Positions 8,576 through 17,549 of a stretch of DNA of 64,000 nt are shown here, piece after piece. This DNA is from Dethiosulfovibrio russensis (GTDB taxonomy: Bacteria; Synergistota; Synergistia; Synergistales; Dethiosulfovibrionaceae), in contig NZ_JAKGUG010000006.1 of NCBI RefSeq assembly GCF_021568855.1, forward strand, positions 62,001 through 126,000, read 5' to 3'. A program made the translations under genes and the position numbers. The number at the start of each line of letters is the position of its first letter. Within the stretch, counting starts at the first letter, position 1. Below the pieces are notes generated by a model. That model was not told the origin of the DNA and did no database searches. It worked only from the letters and a program-made list of their open reading frames with translations.

Positions 8576-9886
8576 TTAGAATATAAACAGCGATCCGATC
8601 ATTGCGAAGATGATTAGTATGATGTTGTAGTGCAGGAAGGTCGGTACGCAGGTGTCCCAGATATGGTCGTGCTGTCCATCGGCGTTGAGTCCCGAGGTCG
8701 GCCCGAGGGTCGAGTCGGAGGCCGGAGATCCTGCGTCTCCAAGTGCCGCGGCCGCAGCTATGAGGCAGACCGTCGCGGCCGGAGAAAATCCCAGTTTTAT
8801 GGCCAGAGGGCAGTAGATTGCGGCTATTACCGGAATGGTGCCGAAGGATGTTCCGATGCCCATCGTGACCAGAAGGCCGACCGTAAGCATGAGAAGGGCT
8901 CCGTAGGCTTTACTGCCACCTACCATTCCCACGACGCTTTCGACCAGGAGGTCGACCGCCTTGGTCTCCCTTATGACCGAGCCGTAACCGGCCGCTACGA
9001 GCATGATTATCGCTATCATGCCCATTATGCCGAGGCTGCCGGACATGACCTCGTCCAGACTCTTCCACTTAATCGCACCGGTCGCGACCATTATGCCCAG
9101 TGCCGCTACGGCACCCAGGGGCAGAGAGCTGGTCTTGAGCTGGATGACGAAGGCTACCACGACGGCGACGAGGGTCATCCAGTGGGAGGTGGTCATGTGC
9201 TCGGGTATTTCCTTGACGTCCTCCAGACCGGCCACAGGCCTGTCCTCGTAGTCTCTGTCCTTGTTGTAGGATATGAATATAGCGACCAGAAGGCCTATGA
9301 CCATTCCCGCCCCAAGTATCCAGGAGGAGTGCCATATGTCTCCGCCAGCCATGGTTATGCCGTTGGCTGTCATCTCCCTGGCGATGATCCCATGGAAGAT
9401 AAGTCCGAATCCCGCGGGAAGCGCGATGTAGGGAGCCTTGAGGCCGAAGGTCAATGCACAGGCTACCGCCCTTCTGTCCTGCTTGAGCTTGTTGAACAGT
9501 CCGAGCAGGGGCGGAATCAGTATGGGGATGAAGGCTATGTGGACCGGAATCAGGTTCTGAGAAAGACAGGCTACACCGGCGATGATGAGGAGCAGCATGT
9601 GTTTTTTATCCTTGACCACCTTGGTCAGCTTGACGCTGAGAAGGGAGGCCAGTCCGGTCTTGCTGATGGCTACCGCCAGGGCTCCGAGGAGGACGTAGCT
9701 TAACGCCGTCTCGGAGTTACCGCCCATTCCACCTATGAGGACGCTCATGGTCTCGCCTATAGGTATTCCTGCGGTTAGCCCCGCCACCAGGGCGGCGATT
9801 ATAAGCGCTAATATCACGTTCAGATTGAGAAGACACAGGACTATCATGGTGCTGACTGAAAGTACCACGGGATTGAGCAATAGCAT
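8576..9886 (-). CDS. NhaC/YuiF-type permease, probable histidine transporter
   Basis: This 436-residue inner-membrane protein has about 11-12 hydrophobic segments and belongs to the Na+/H+ antiporter-like family that includes Bacillus YuiF. Conserved polar segments are GGMGGNSETALSY, IPVHIAFIPILIPPLL, and near the end ALGDAGSPASDSTLGPTSGL. Its position between hutH and the hut operon, behind its own ribosome site (AGGGGG eight bases before the ATG), suggests uptake of histidine or urocanate. That substrate is inferred from context. It follows hutH by 103 bases and is closed by a strong terminator. Confidence 0.82.
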   Translation of the reverse strand: MLLLNPVVLSVSTMIVLCLLNLNVILALIIAALVAGLTAGIPIGETMSVLIGGMGGNSETALSYVLLGALAVAISKTGLASLLSVKLTKVVKDKKHMLLLIIAGVACLSQNLIPVHIAFIPILIPPLLGLFNKLKQDRRAVACALTFGLKAPYIALPAGFGLIFHGIIAREMTANGITMAGGDIWHSSWILGAGMVIGLLVAIFISYNKDRDYEDRPVAGLEDVKEIPEHMTTSHWMTLVAVVVAFVIQLKTSSLPLGAVAALGIMVATGAIKWKSLDEVMSGSLGIMGMIAIIMLVAAGYGSVIRETKAVDLLVESVVGMVGGSKAYGALLMLTVGLLVTMGIGTSFGTIPVIAAIYCPLAIKLGFSPAATVCLIAAAAALGDAGSPASDSTLGPTSGLNADGQHDHIWDTCVPTFLHYNIILIIFAMIGSLFIF

Positions 9887-9989
9887 GGTGACGTCCCCCT
9901 TAGTCTTTTTTTCTTTTTGAGACGAACCGTATAAGAGTCACCGTAGAGGTGTCTCGTTCCAACGTCATCGTGCCGTTCTTTGGTCTGTA

Positions 9990-11522
9990 CTAGGCCAGTT
10001 CTCCCACTGCTTTCTCGACCGCTTCCACCAGGGCGCCGGATTTCACGACGGAGATGGCCTGGTCCATGAGGGGATAGAGGAATACGTCCTTTTCTATGTA
10101 GGGAACTTCCTCCCGGAATCTATCGTAGGCCGCCTTGGTTCCCTTACCAGGGGTCAAAGGCTTGGAGAAGTCTATTCCCTGGCAGGCGGAGAGTATCTCT
10201 ATTCCCAGGACCTTCTGGACATTCTCCAGTATCCTGGTTCCCTTGAGGGAGGCCCAGTATCCCATGGATACGTGGTCTTCCTGGTTGGCCGAGGTAGGAA
10301 TGGAGTCTACCGAAGCGGGATGGGCCAGTGTCTTGTTTTCCGATACCACCGCCGCAGCTGTGTACTGGCTGATCATGAAGCCGCTGTTCACGCCGCTGTC
10401 GGCGATGATGAAAGGGGGCAAACCGTTGGAGAGGCTCTTGTCCACCATCCTGGAGACTCGACGCTCGGAGATGCTTCCCAGCTCGGCCACCGCTATGCCG
10501 AAGAAGTCCATCGGAAGGGCTATGGGCTGACCGTGGAAATTGCCTCCGCTAATGACTTCCTCCGAATCGGGGAAGATGAGCGGGTTGTCTGTGACGGAGT
10601 TCATCTCCAGCTCGATGGTCTCCTTTATGAAACGAAGGGCGTTTCTGCTGGCTCCGTGCACTATGGGGATACAGCGAAGAGAGTAGGCGTCCTGTACCCT
10701 CTCGTGTTTGAACTTCTCCACGATCTGGCTGTCCTGGATGAGCTTTCTTATGTTGGAAGCCACGTCGATCTGTCCCTGATGGGGTCGGATGGCATGGGTT
10801 CTCTCGTCGAAAGCGTAGGGTACTCCGTGAAGGGCCTCCACCGAGAGGGCTCCGGCTATGTCGGCGGTCTTCGCTACGGTAAGGGCGTCCCAGAGAGCCA
10901 TAGCTCCCAGTCCGGTCAAGGCGGCTGTTCCGTTGTTGAGGGCCAGTCCCTCTTTAGGATGGAGGTGTATCGGTTTGAGTCCGGCCTTGCTCATCGCCTC
11001 CAGGGCGGACATGCGAACGCCTTTGTAGAAGACGTCTCCCTCTCCTAGCATCGAGACCGCTATGTGCGAGAGGGGGCAGAGGTCTCCACTGGCTCCTACC
11101 GATCCCTGAGAGGGGACGTGGGGGATGATGTCCAAGTTGAGGAAGTTGACCATCTGGGTGAGGGTCTCAAGGGTGATGCCCGAATGTCCGGCTGTCAGTC
11201 CGTTGAGCCTTAGTAGCATGATAGCTCTGACGGTCTCAACTGGAAGAGGATCTCCTACTCCTACCGCGTGGCTCCTCAGGAGGTTCTCCTGAAGAAGTGT
11301 GCATTTCTCCCTGTCGACGTTCACCGTAGCCAGATCTCCGAATCCGGTGGTGACACCGTATATTATCCTGTTGTCCTCCACCCATTTTTGGATCAGAGAC
11401 GAGGCGTAGTTGACCTTTTTGATGGCCTCTTCCTCGATCTCTACGGCATAACCGTTTCTCGCTACGTTGACAAGGTCCCTTAGGGTCAGGGAGTGACCGT
11501 TGATTTTAACGACATTGTTCAT
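9990..11522 (-). CDS. hutH: Histidine ammonia-lyase
   Basis: This 510-residue cytosolic enzyme deaminates L-histidine to trans-urocanate and ammonia, the first step of the pathway. The Ala-Ser-Gly triplet that cyclises to the MIO cofactor is at residues 144-146 within GSVGASGDLCPLSH. The N-terminal YGVTTGFG loop and the QPIALPMDF and TSANQEDHVSM regions are also typical. Length is normal for the family. It is the first gene of the minus-strand hut region with its own strong promoter upstream. Confidence 0.97.
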   Translation of the reverse strand: MNNVVKINGHSLTLRDLVNVARNGYAVEIEEEAIKKVNYASSLIQKWVEDNRIIYGVTTGFGDLATVNVDREKCTLLQENLLRSHAVGVGDPLPVETVRAIMLLRLNGLTAGHSGITLETLTQMVNFLNLDIIPHVPSQGSVGASGDLCPLSHIAVSMLGEGDVFYKGVRMSALEAMSKAGLKPIHLHPKEGLALNNGTAALTGLGAMALWDALTVAKTADIAGALSVEALHGVPYAFDERTHAIRPHQGQIDVASNIRKLIQDSQIVEKFKHERVQDAYSLRCIPIVHGASRNALRFIKETIELEMNSVTDNPLIFPDSEEVISGGNFHGQPIALPMDFFGIAVAELGSISERRVSRMVDKSLSNGLPPFIIADSGVNSGFMISQYTAAAVVSENKTLAHPASVDSIPTSANQEDHVSMGYWASLKGTRILENVQKVLGIEILSACQGIDFSKPLTPGKGTKAAYDRFREEVPYIEKDVFLYPLMDQAISVVKSGALVEAVEKAVGELA

Positions 11523-11583
11523 TTTGCTTATTGCCTCCCCTAAGTATTTGGTATAGTGGCCATTTTACAAAAACAACACAACG

Positions 11584-11631
11584 AAGTGATCCACTTGAAC
11601 CATTCTAGCATCTGTTTTTTCAAACTGTCAA
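11584..11631 (-). promoter_or_regulatory. hutH promoter with overlapping operator-like palindrome
   Basis: On the minus strand TTGACA (11626-11631), an 18-base spacer and TAGAAT (11602-11607) form a near-consensus promoter. Immediately downstream, at 11584-11596, is a palindrome (AAGTG, three bases, CACTT) covering the expected transcription start. That is a good place for a repressor such as the nearby IclR protein. Confidence 0.8.
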
Positions 11632-11746
11632 ATAAAACCTGAATTTACCCTACAATTTCATCGCATCGGTAGGTAGCTATCTAGATGTTGGGATATCTCT
11701 CTACTGCGAGAGACGGATAGAGGGGGCGTTCTCCGTAAAATATTAT

Positions 11747-11793
11747 AAAGAGAGGGGCGATCGCGTTTGCGATCGCCCCTCTCTTTATATTTT
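11747..11793 (-). terminator. Bidirectional terminator after the RNA helicase gene
   Basis: An 18 bp perfect stem (AAAGAGAGGGGCGATCGC with its complement, GTTT loop) lies 17 bases past the helicase stop. The longer T-run is on the plus strand. On the minus strand it is followed by an A/T-rich stretch. The 160 bases between this and hutH hold only the hutH promoter. Confidence 0.8.
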
Positions 11794-11802
11794 TTCTATT
11801 AG

Positions 11803-13527
11803 CTATCTTTCCCAACGTCTCCGGCCTTGCGAAGGTTTGGTATTTCTTTCCTGATTTTGCGAAGATCCGTCCATGAGTCCCCATTTGGAGAGTTTGTTGG
11901 CTCCGTTGCCGTTCATCCTGTCTGCAGCGAGAGGTCCTAGCTCTACCTCCGTGTGGTTGTCTCTCATGCGGATATTCCCGATCTCGTTCCTGTCCACGTC
12001 GAGGGCCTGACAGACGGTCGCTAGGATTCTTCCTACGGACCAATCCTGATCTATCCGTCCCTTCGACAGTTTTATGGATTTGGCTCTTCCACGGAAAGAG
12101 CTTCTATTGCCTCTGTTTTCGTTCCGTCTCGGGGATCTACTCCGGTCTCTCCCGGAGAAGCGGTCCCCTCTGTCCCTGCCGGAGCGGCGGTTTTCGAGCT
12201 CGTTTTGAAGGGATTTTCTGAGGTCGTAGCCGTTAGGTAAGCCGTTGACGTAACTTTCCAGCAATCTGGCTACCAGGTCTCTCGGGGCCATCATCTCCAG
12301 AAGCTCGTCCGCCCAGGCCTGGATCTCCTGATCCGGCTCGTCTCCGCCCAGAAGTGCGCTTTCTCTGAGTCCTCTCTGCGCTTTGGCTATTTCGGCCACA
12401 TCGGGTACATTGGCCCATTTAAGGTCCATCGACGAAGCCCGGAGCATAGCCTTGAAACGGCCTTTCTCCCTGGGGGTCAGTACGAGGATGTTTCTGCCTT
12501 CCTGACCGGCTCTTCCGGTTCGACCACTTCTGTGGACGAAGGTCTCCAGGTTGTCCGGCAGACCTATCTGTATGACGTGAGACACTCCCTGTACGTCAAG
12601 TCCTCTGGCTGCGACGTTGGTGGCCACCAGGTAGGGGATTCTTCCCTGCCGAAAGGCGTTCATGACGCTGTTTCTCTCCAGCTGACTCATGTCTCCGTGA
12701 AGGGCCGAGGCTGCGAACCCCTCTTCCTGAAGCCGCTCCATTGTCTCAACCGTTCCAGCCTTGGTGTGGCAGAAGATCAAACCCATCTCGGGGTTTTCCC
12801 AAAGGAGTACGTTCACGAGTCCTTCCTGTCTCTTCCCGGAAGGGACAAGATAGGCCCTGTGGGTTATATCCTCGTGCTGGTCCTCGTCGTGGCATAGGGT
12901 TATCCAGCTGGGAGAGTCCAGGTATCTTTTCGTAAGGGAGGCAACTTCGTCCGGCATAGTAGCGGAAAAGAGCCATGTCCTGTGGGGATCGGGCAGGGTG
13001 TTGAGGATAGCCTCTATGTCGTCTCTAAAGCCCATGTCCAACATAGTATCTCCTTCGTCTAGGACGATGGTCTGGATTGTGTCGGTCTTGAGGGTCTTTC
13101 TCCGTATGTGGTCCATCGTTCTGCCAGGGGTTCCGACTACGAGGGCCGAGCCTCTTCGGAGGTCTTTTATCTGGCGCTCCATGTCCATGCCCCCGACCAG
13201 AGATGCGGTGGTTATTCCCATGTATTTGCCTATCCATTCGGCTTCTCCTGCGATCTGCTGGGCCAGCTCCCTGGTGGGTGACAGTACCAGTATCCTAGGG
13301 GTAGCTGTTTCCCGGGGCAGTTCGTTCAGAAGGGGAAGTAGAAAACCAAGGGTTTTCCCGCTTCCCGTACGGGCCTGTACGACCAGGTCTCCGTCTCTGT
13401 TTTCCGATTCCAGGACCTTTTCCTGTACCGGCATGGGCGAATCGAATCCCTTTGCGGCCAGTGCGTTCAGCAGTTCTTCTCTAAGTTCGTAGCGATCAAA
13501 AGCGGTTGCGGTTAAAGTGTTACCCAT
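11803..13527 (-). CDS. DEAD-box ATP-dependent RNA helicase (CsdA/DbpA type)
   Basis: This 574-residue cytosolic helicase has the full motif set: Q motif before MPVQEKVLE, ARTGSGKT, PTRELAQQ, TPGRT, SATMP, ARGLDV and HRSGRTGRAG. Motif II reads DEGD instead of DEAD. A basic Arg/Gly/Ser-rich linker (about residues 450-495) is followed by a DbpA-like RNA-binding domain near the end (GNIRMRDNHTEVEL). The architecture suggests a role in ribosome assembly or mRNA unfolding. The start is the ATG at 13527 with GAGGAGG six bases upstream. The leader is about 85 bases, which is common for cold-induced helicases. Confidence 0.92.
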   Translation of the reverse strand: MGNTLTATAFDRYELREELLNALAAKGFDSPMPVQEKVLESENRDGDLVVQARTGSGKTLGFLLPLLNELPRETATPRILVLSPTRELAQQIAGEAEWIGKYMGITTASLVGGMDMERQIKDLRRGSALVVGTPGRTMDHIRRKTLKTDTIQTIVLDEGDTMLDMGFRDDIEAILNTLPDPHRTWLFSATMPDEVASLTKRYLDSPSWITLCHDEDQHEDITHRAYLVPSGKRQEGLVNVLLWENPEMGLIFCHTKAGTVETMERLQEEGFAASALHGDMSQLERNSVMNAFRQGRIPYLVATNVAARGLDVQGVSHVIQIGLPDNLETFVHRSGRTGRAGQEGRNILVLTPREKGRFKAMLRASSMDLKWANVPDVAEIAKAQRGLRESALLGGDEPDQEIQAWADELLEMMAPRDLVARLLESYVNGLPNGYDLRKSLQNELENRRSGRDRGDRFSGRDRSRSPRRNENRGNRSSFRGRAKSIKLSKGRIDQDWSVGRILATVCQALDVDRNEIGNIRMRDNHTEVELGPLAADRMNGNGANKLSKWGLMDGSSQNQERNTKPSQGRRRWER

Positions 13528-13618
13528 ATCGTTCCTCCTCAGTGGGTCGACACGAAACGTCTTCGTCTTCACCACCGATGACAACAACGTTTCGCTTCCT
13601 CTCGACACATGAGGAAGC

Positions 13619-13647
13619 ATTATCCTAGTGTGTCCTCCGATTGTCAA
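13619..13647 (-). promoter_or_regulatory. Promoter of the RNA helicase gene
   Basis: On the minus strand TTGACA (13642-13647), 17 bases, then GATAAT (13619-13624). It leaves an untranslated leader of about 85 bases before the helicase ATG. Confidence 0.75.
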
Positions 13648-13738
13648 GGCGATTTGTAGCGATAGGACGTGTCTTTTTGCATCTTTCATATTAAAATGAA
13701 CGAGTATGCCTAGGTTTAGGTTCGAAAGAGGTGTTTTC

Positions 13739-14356
13739 ATGAAGCGTTGGCTTGCAGGTGCCTGCAGGCTCCTGGGGACGGTTTACGTTCCGGAGGAGGT
13801 TATGGATCGTCCAGGGGAGTTTTTGTTGCACATATCCGACACACCCTCCTCCTTTTTTTCCGATCTCAGGAGGATCATATCTAAGATCAGGCCGGCCTGG
13901 GTGGTCCATACGGGAGACCTGGTGGATCAGATAAAACTGGAGGTCTATCCCGCCCGTATCGAATGCTATAGAAATAAACTCAGGACTCTGTCCAAAATTT
14001 TAGATGGTGCAGTGGCCAGAGGGGACTTTCAGGCCATGATATGTATGGGAAATCACGACGATCTTTATTCGGTGAAGGAGATGTTTCCTCATTGCCATAT
14101 AGCGGAAGGCACCGGTTTTTTCTCCTCTTCCGGATGGCATTTCGTCGTTAGCCACTATTCCTGGAGGATTCCCGATCTTCCTGATATGGTGGGGCTATGC
14201 GGACACGATCTGTCCTATCCTTCCGGGGAGATTCGCTGTCTCAACGGCATAGAGGATATACATTTGTTTTCGTTGAAGACTGGAGGTGTTTACAGGATCC
14301 CCTATCCTGGATACATAGACGATCAGAGGCAACTTAAAAGAAGGATAGGTCTTTAG
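13739..14356 (+). CDS. Calcineurin-like metallophosphoesterase
   Basis: This 205-residue predicted phosphoesterase shows the family's metal motifs in order: LHISDTP, HTGDLVD, MGNHDD, VVSHY and CGHDL. The first motif has D-T rather than D-x-H, so one metal ligand may differ. No signal peptide is evident. The substrate cannot be told. The start is the ATG at 13739 with AGAGGTG five bases before it. It precedes an unknown protein by 15 bases and then the butyrate genes, all on the plus strand. Confidence 0.75.
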   Translation: MKRWLAGACRLLGTVYVPEEVMDRPGEFLLHISDTPSSFFSDLRRIISKIRPAWVVHTGDLVDQIKLEVYPARIECYRNKLRTLSKILDGAVARGDFQAMICMGNHDDLYSVKEMFPHCHIAEGTGFFSSSGWHFVVSHYSWRIPDLPDMVGLCGHDLSYPSGEIRCLNGIEDIHLFSLKTGGVYRIPYPGYIDDQRQLKRRIGL

Positions 14357-14371
14357 TGAGGAGGTATGACG

Positions 14372-15376
14372 ATGTTATCCATAGTCAGGAGTGGCCCCAG
14401 GGTCGTGAGAATGGAGGGAGATGTCTCCGAGATACTTCATTGGCTGGAAGGAGGTTTTTCCTTTTCGGAATCTCCCAGGGAGAGGGTGTTCGACGGTATA
14501 GGGGAGGACAGCACGGTCTTGGTCCTGGGGGAGAGAGGCCGCGAAAGGTATGTCGCGGTGGACAGCTTCCCCGACGTGATTTTGGCGGCCATGTTGACCG
14601 AAGGGGTCTGTTCGATGATCAAGTCGGTAAGACGGCTCCCTCGGTCGATCCTTTTCAGGGTTCACGGGGACTATCGACCGGTTATGGAGGAAATCGCCGA
14701 GGATTTCGGCGGACAGATATCGTCTTTGGAGTCTATATGGGATTGGGATTCCGACAGCGGGGTCATAATATCCTTTACGTCCAAATCGCTTGCTAGACCC
14801 TTGACCATGGGCGACATGGAGAAGGACGTTGTCCTGGTCTCCATGCCTCACGAGACACTTCGAACCAGGCTTCGTCGCAGGGCCATGTATCTTTTCAACA
14901 GGAGCATGGAAAAGTCCGAATGGAGACAGCTGGAGATAAGGATATACGATGCTTTCGGCAGGTACGGATTGCACGTGGAGCGTCTTACCAAAGCCTTGGA
15001 CGATCTGGAGTTGGGATTGCTTGTAGGCGAGGGATGGGGTAAGGATTACGCTCATATCCTCATGCCGGTGTCGGTCTACTGCATCAGACTTTTCTCCTTT
15101 TTCGACGCCAAGGTGGTTAAGAAGGCCCTAGTCGGTTTGGAATACGTCGAGGGAACCGATCGATTCGCCGATTTTGATCTTTACGAGACGAAGAGAAAGA
15201 TCAGCTGGACCGACGTGGCGGCCGGAGCCTACTCCGATAGAAATTCCATGGGAGCCGCCATGAGAGAGGAAGTAAGGGCGATGCTGGAGCCGGATCAGAT
15301 AGAGGAGCTGGATCGCCTGGAGGCGGAGATACTGGCTTGCGCCGAACCGTCCAAGGGAGAAAAACGCTGGCATTGA
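14372..15376 (+). CDS. Conserved-looking protein of unknown function upstream of butyrate kinase
   Basis: This 334-residue, mostly charged protein has no signal peptide, membrane segment or motif that I recognise. A short run resembles a globular alpha/beta N-terminal domain (residues 1-150), followed by a helical half. The start is placed at the ATG at 14372, which has GGAGG seven bases upstream. The ATG six bases earlier touches the ribosome site. It sits in a plus-strand run between the metallophosphoesterase and buk and may be co-transcribed with both. Confidence 0.6.
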   Translation: MLSIVRSGPRVVRMEGDVSEILHWLEGGFSFSESPRERVFDGIGEDSTVLVLGERGRERYVAVDSFPDVILAAMLTEGVCSMIKSVRRLPRSILFRVHGDYRPVMEEIAEDFGGQISSLESIWDWDSDSGVIISFTSKSLARPLTMGDMEKDVVLVSMPHETLRTRLRRRAMYLFNRSMEKSEWRQLEIRIYDAFGRYGLHVERLTKALDDLELGLLVGEGWGKDYAHILMPVSVYCIRLFSFFDAKVVKKALVGLEYVEGTDRFADFDLYETKRKISWTDVAAGAYSDRNSMGAAMREEVRAMLEPDQIEELDRLEAEILACAEPSKGEKRWH

Positions 15377-15450
15377 CTTTTATGGTAAGGTTTACGTGAG
15401 GGTTTTTTGTTTTTATCGTTCAAATCGCGATAGCGGAGAGAGGTGTTTTT

Positions 15451-16539
15451 ATGTCCTACGAGGTTTTAGCTATAAACCCTGGTTCTACCAGCACCAAGAT
15501 AGCCTGGTTCGACGATGGTTCAGAGAGGTGGTCCGAGACCGTTCGTCACGACGCGGATAGAATAGCCTCTTTCTCGAAGACCGCCGATCAATATCTTTTC
15601 CGTATGGAGACGATAGAAAAAGCGGTGGAGGCCAAGGGCAGTTCTCTGGACGATCTCAGTTGCGTGGTAGGCCGGGGAGGGATAATAGATCCGATTCCCG
15701 GAGGAACCTACGAGGTGGACGAGGCGCTTTTGGAGAGGTTGAGAAGCGGCAAGCCCTGGGACCACGCTTCGAACCTGGGAGGGATCTTGGCCGACGCCAT
15801 AGCGTCTTCGAGGGGCATTCCAGCTTTCATAGTGGATCCGGTCTCTGTGGACGAACTGGACGATCTGGCTCGTCTGAGTGGCTTGCCCGAGCTGCCAAGG
15901 ATCCCCTTGAACCATGCTCTGAACGTAAAAGCCACGGTTCGAAGGGCAGCGAAGGATCTCGGCGTCGACTGGCAAAGCAGTAAGTACGTCGTGGTCCATA
16001 TGGGAGGCGGCATGACGATCTGCGCCCATAGCGATGGCAAATTGATCGATTTCAACAGCGGGAACGATTTCGGTCCCTTCTCTCCCGAGAGAGCCGGAGG
16101 CATGCCGGCGGGGGACCTGGTAGGACTCTGTTTCGGAGGAAAGATCCCTATGTCCGATCTCAAAAAGAGGTTGGCTGGCAAGGGTGGGGTCTTCGCCTAT
16201 CTCGGCACCAGCGACATGAGGGAGGTATCAGAGAGAGCAGGCTCCGGAGACAGGGAGGCGGAGCTCGTCCGAAACTCCATGTCGTTTCAGATAGCCGGAG
16301 CTATCGGCTCTATGGCGGCCGCTCTTTCGGGAGATGTGTCGGCGATTCTCTTCACGGGAGGGGTAGCATACGACAGCGAGTTCGTCGCCTCCGTTCAGAG
16401 AAGGGTCCAGTGGGTAGCCCCCTGTCTCGTCTATCCCGGAGAGGGAGAGATGGAGGCCCTTGCGGAGGGGGCCTTGAGGGTTTTGAAGGACGAGGAGAAA
16501 GCCAGGTCCTATGCAGATACGGTGAAAGGAGTTCTGTGA
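15451..16539 (+). CDS. buk: Butyrate kinase, copy 1
   Basis: This 362-residue enzyme of the acetate/butyrate kinase (ASKHA) fold converts butyryl phosphate and ADP to butyrate and ATP. Typical segments are LAINPGSTSTKIA (phosphate loop), VGRGG, HMGGGMT, and GPFSPERAGGMPAGDLV. The ATG follows GAGAGGTG. It is followed six bases later by ptb, so the two form the classical ptb/buk pair in reversed order. Branched-chain acyl phosphates from amino acids are possible substrates too. Confidence 0.93.
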   Translation: MSYEVLAINPGSTSTKIAWFDDGSERWSETVRHDADRIASFSKTADQYLFRMETIEKAVEAKGSSLDDLSCVVGRGGIIDPIPGGTYEVDEALLERLRSGKPWDHASNLGGILADAIASSRGIPAFIVDPVSVDELDDLARLSGLPELPRIPLNHALNVKATVRRAAKDLGVDWQSSKYVVVHMGGGMTICAHSDGKLIDFNSGNDFGPFSPERAGGMPAGDLVGLCFGGKIPMSDLKKRLAGKGGVFAYLGTSDMREVSERAGSGDREAELVRNSMSFQIAGAIGSMAAALSGDVSAILFTGGVAYDSEFVASVQRRVQWVAPCLVYPGEGEMEALAEGALRVLKDEEKARSYADTVKGVL

Positions 16540-16545
16540 TCTATC

Positions 16546-17439
16546 GTGAAAAATCTGGATTTTTTGTTCGACGCTTGTACCGATTCGGGGGTGAAGAAAA
16601 TAGCCGTGGCCTGTCCTTATGGAGAGGACACTTTGGAGGCCGTCTGTGAGGCCCAAAGGAGAGGTTTTGTCCAGGCGATCCTCGTGGGCGATTCCGATAG
16701 GATAAGGGCCAAGGCTTCCGAGCTTGGGCTTTCTCTGGACGGTTTCGAGATCGTCGAGGAATGTGACGATTATTCCGCCACAGAGAGGACGGTCAAGCTG
16801 GTCTCTTCCGGGAAGGCCGATCTCCTCATGAAGGGACTGGTCAAGACCGCTACTTTGCTCAAGGCGGTATTGAACAAGGAGTGGGGACTTCGGTCCGGAG
16901 CTTTGCTGTCCCATCTGGTATTCGTAGAGGTTCCACCGTTGGGCAGGGTTTTAGGTATAACCGACGGCGGGATGAATATGTACCCGAATCTCAGCGCTAA
17001 GGCGGAAATCATAAAGAACGCCGTAGGATGCTATCATTCTCTCGGGGTCGAGTGCCCGAAGGTGGCGGTGCTTGCCGCTGTCGAGTCGGTCAATCCGGAT
17101 ATGACGGCCACTATAGATGCCGCCTCCCTTACCATGATGGCCGCCAGAGGACAGATCGAGGGATGTCTCGTAGATGGCCCTCTGGCTCTGGATAATGCGG
17201 TGAGCCCCGAGGCCGCAGCAATCAAAAAAATCGATTCTCCCGTGGCAGGAAAGGCCGATCTGCTGGTCGTTCCCGACATAGAGGCGGGGAATCTGGTCGG
17301 AAAGACCGCCATGTTCTTGGCCGGTTGCAGGACAGCAGGGGTCATACTGGGAGCTAGGCGTCCTATCGTTATGACCAGTCGTTTCGACTCCATGGATACA
17401 AAGCTTCTTTCCATCGCTTTAGGAGCCGCGATTTCCTGA
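16546..17439 (+). CDS. ptb: Phosphate butyryltransferase, copy 1
   Basis: This 297-residue enzyme exchanges CoA for phosphate on butyryl-CoA. Features are the KADLLMKG block, the TDGGMNMYP block, VAVLAAVESVNPDM and the C-terminal PIVMTSRFDS. It starts with GTG at 16546, six bases after buk. The nearest purine-rich site (AAAGGAG) is 14 bases away, so translation may depend on coupling to buk. A second, diverged copy follows directly. Confidence 0.93.
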   Translation: MKNLDFLFDACTDSGVKKIAVACPYGEDTLEAVCEAQRRGFVQAILVGDSDRIRAKASELGLSLDGFEIVEECDDYSATERTVKLVSSGKADLLMKGLVKTATLLKAVLNKEWGLRSGALLSHLVFVEVPPLGRVLGITDGGMNMYPNLSAKAEIIKNAVGCYHSLGVECPKVAVLAAVESVNPDMTATIDAASLTMMAARGQIEGCLVDGPLALDNAVSPEAAAIKKIDSPVAGKADLLVVPDIEAGNLVGKTAMFLAGCRTAGVILGARRPIVMTSRFDSMDTKLLSIALGAAIS

Positions 17440-17458
17440 AGAATTTCTCGATACGGTG

Positions 17459-17464
17459 TATAAT
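17459..17464 (+). promoter_or_regulatory. Possible -10 element before the second ptb
   Basis: A consensus TATAAT occurs 20 bases after the first ptb stop. No good -35 is at the right distance, so this is a weak promoter call for ptb2-buk2. Confidence 0.35.
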
Positions 17465-17549
17465 GTATGGAGGTTTAGTCTCTCGTTAGGTCCTGAAAGT
17501 GGGGCAGAGAGACGTCATATCAAATATCTCAGAGGGGGCTTTTTTTCTC

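Noticed and set aside
11803-13740. Longer N-terminus for the RNA helicase, starting at 13740
   Set aside because: It would read through the promoter and leader. The ATG at 13527 has a strong ribosome site and fits the family start.
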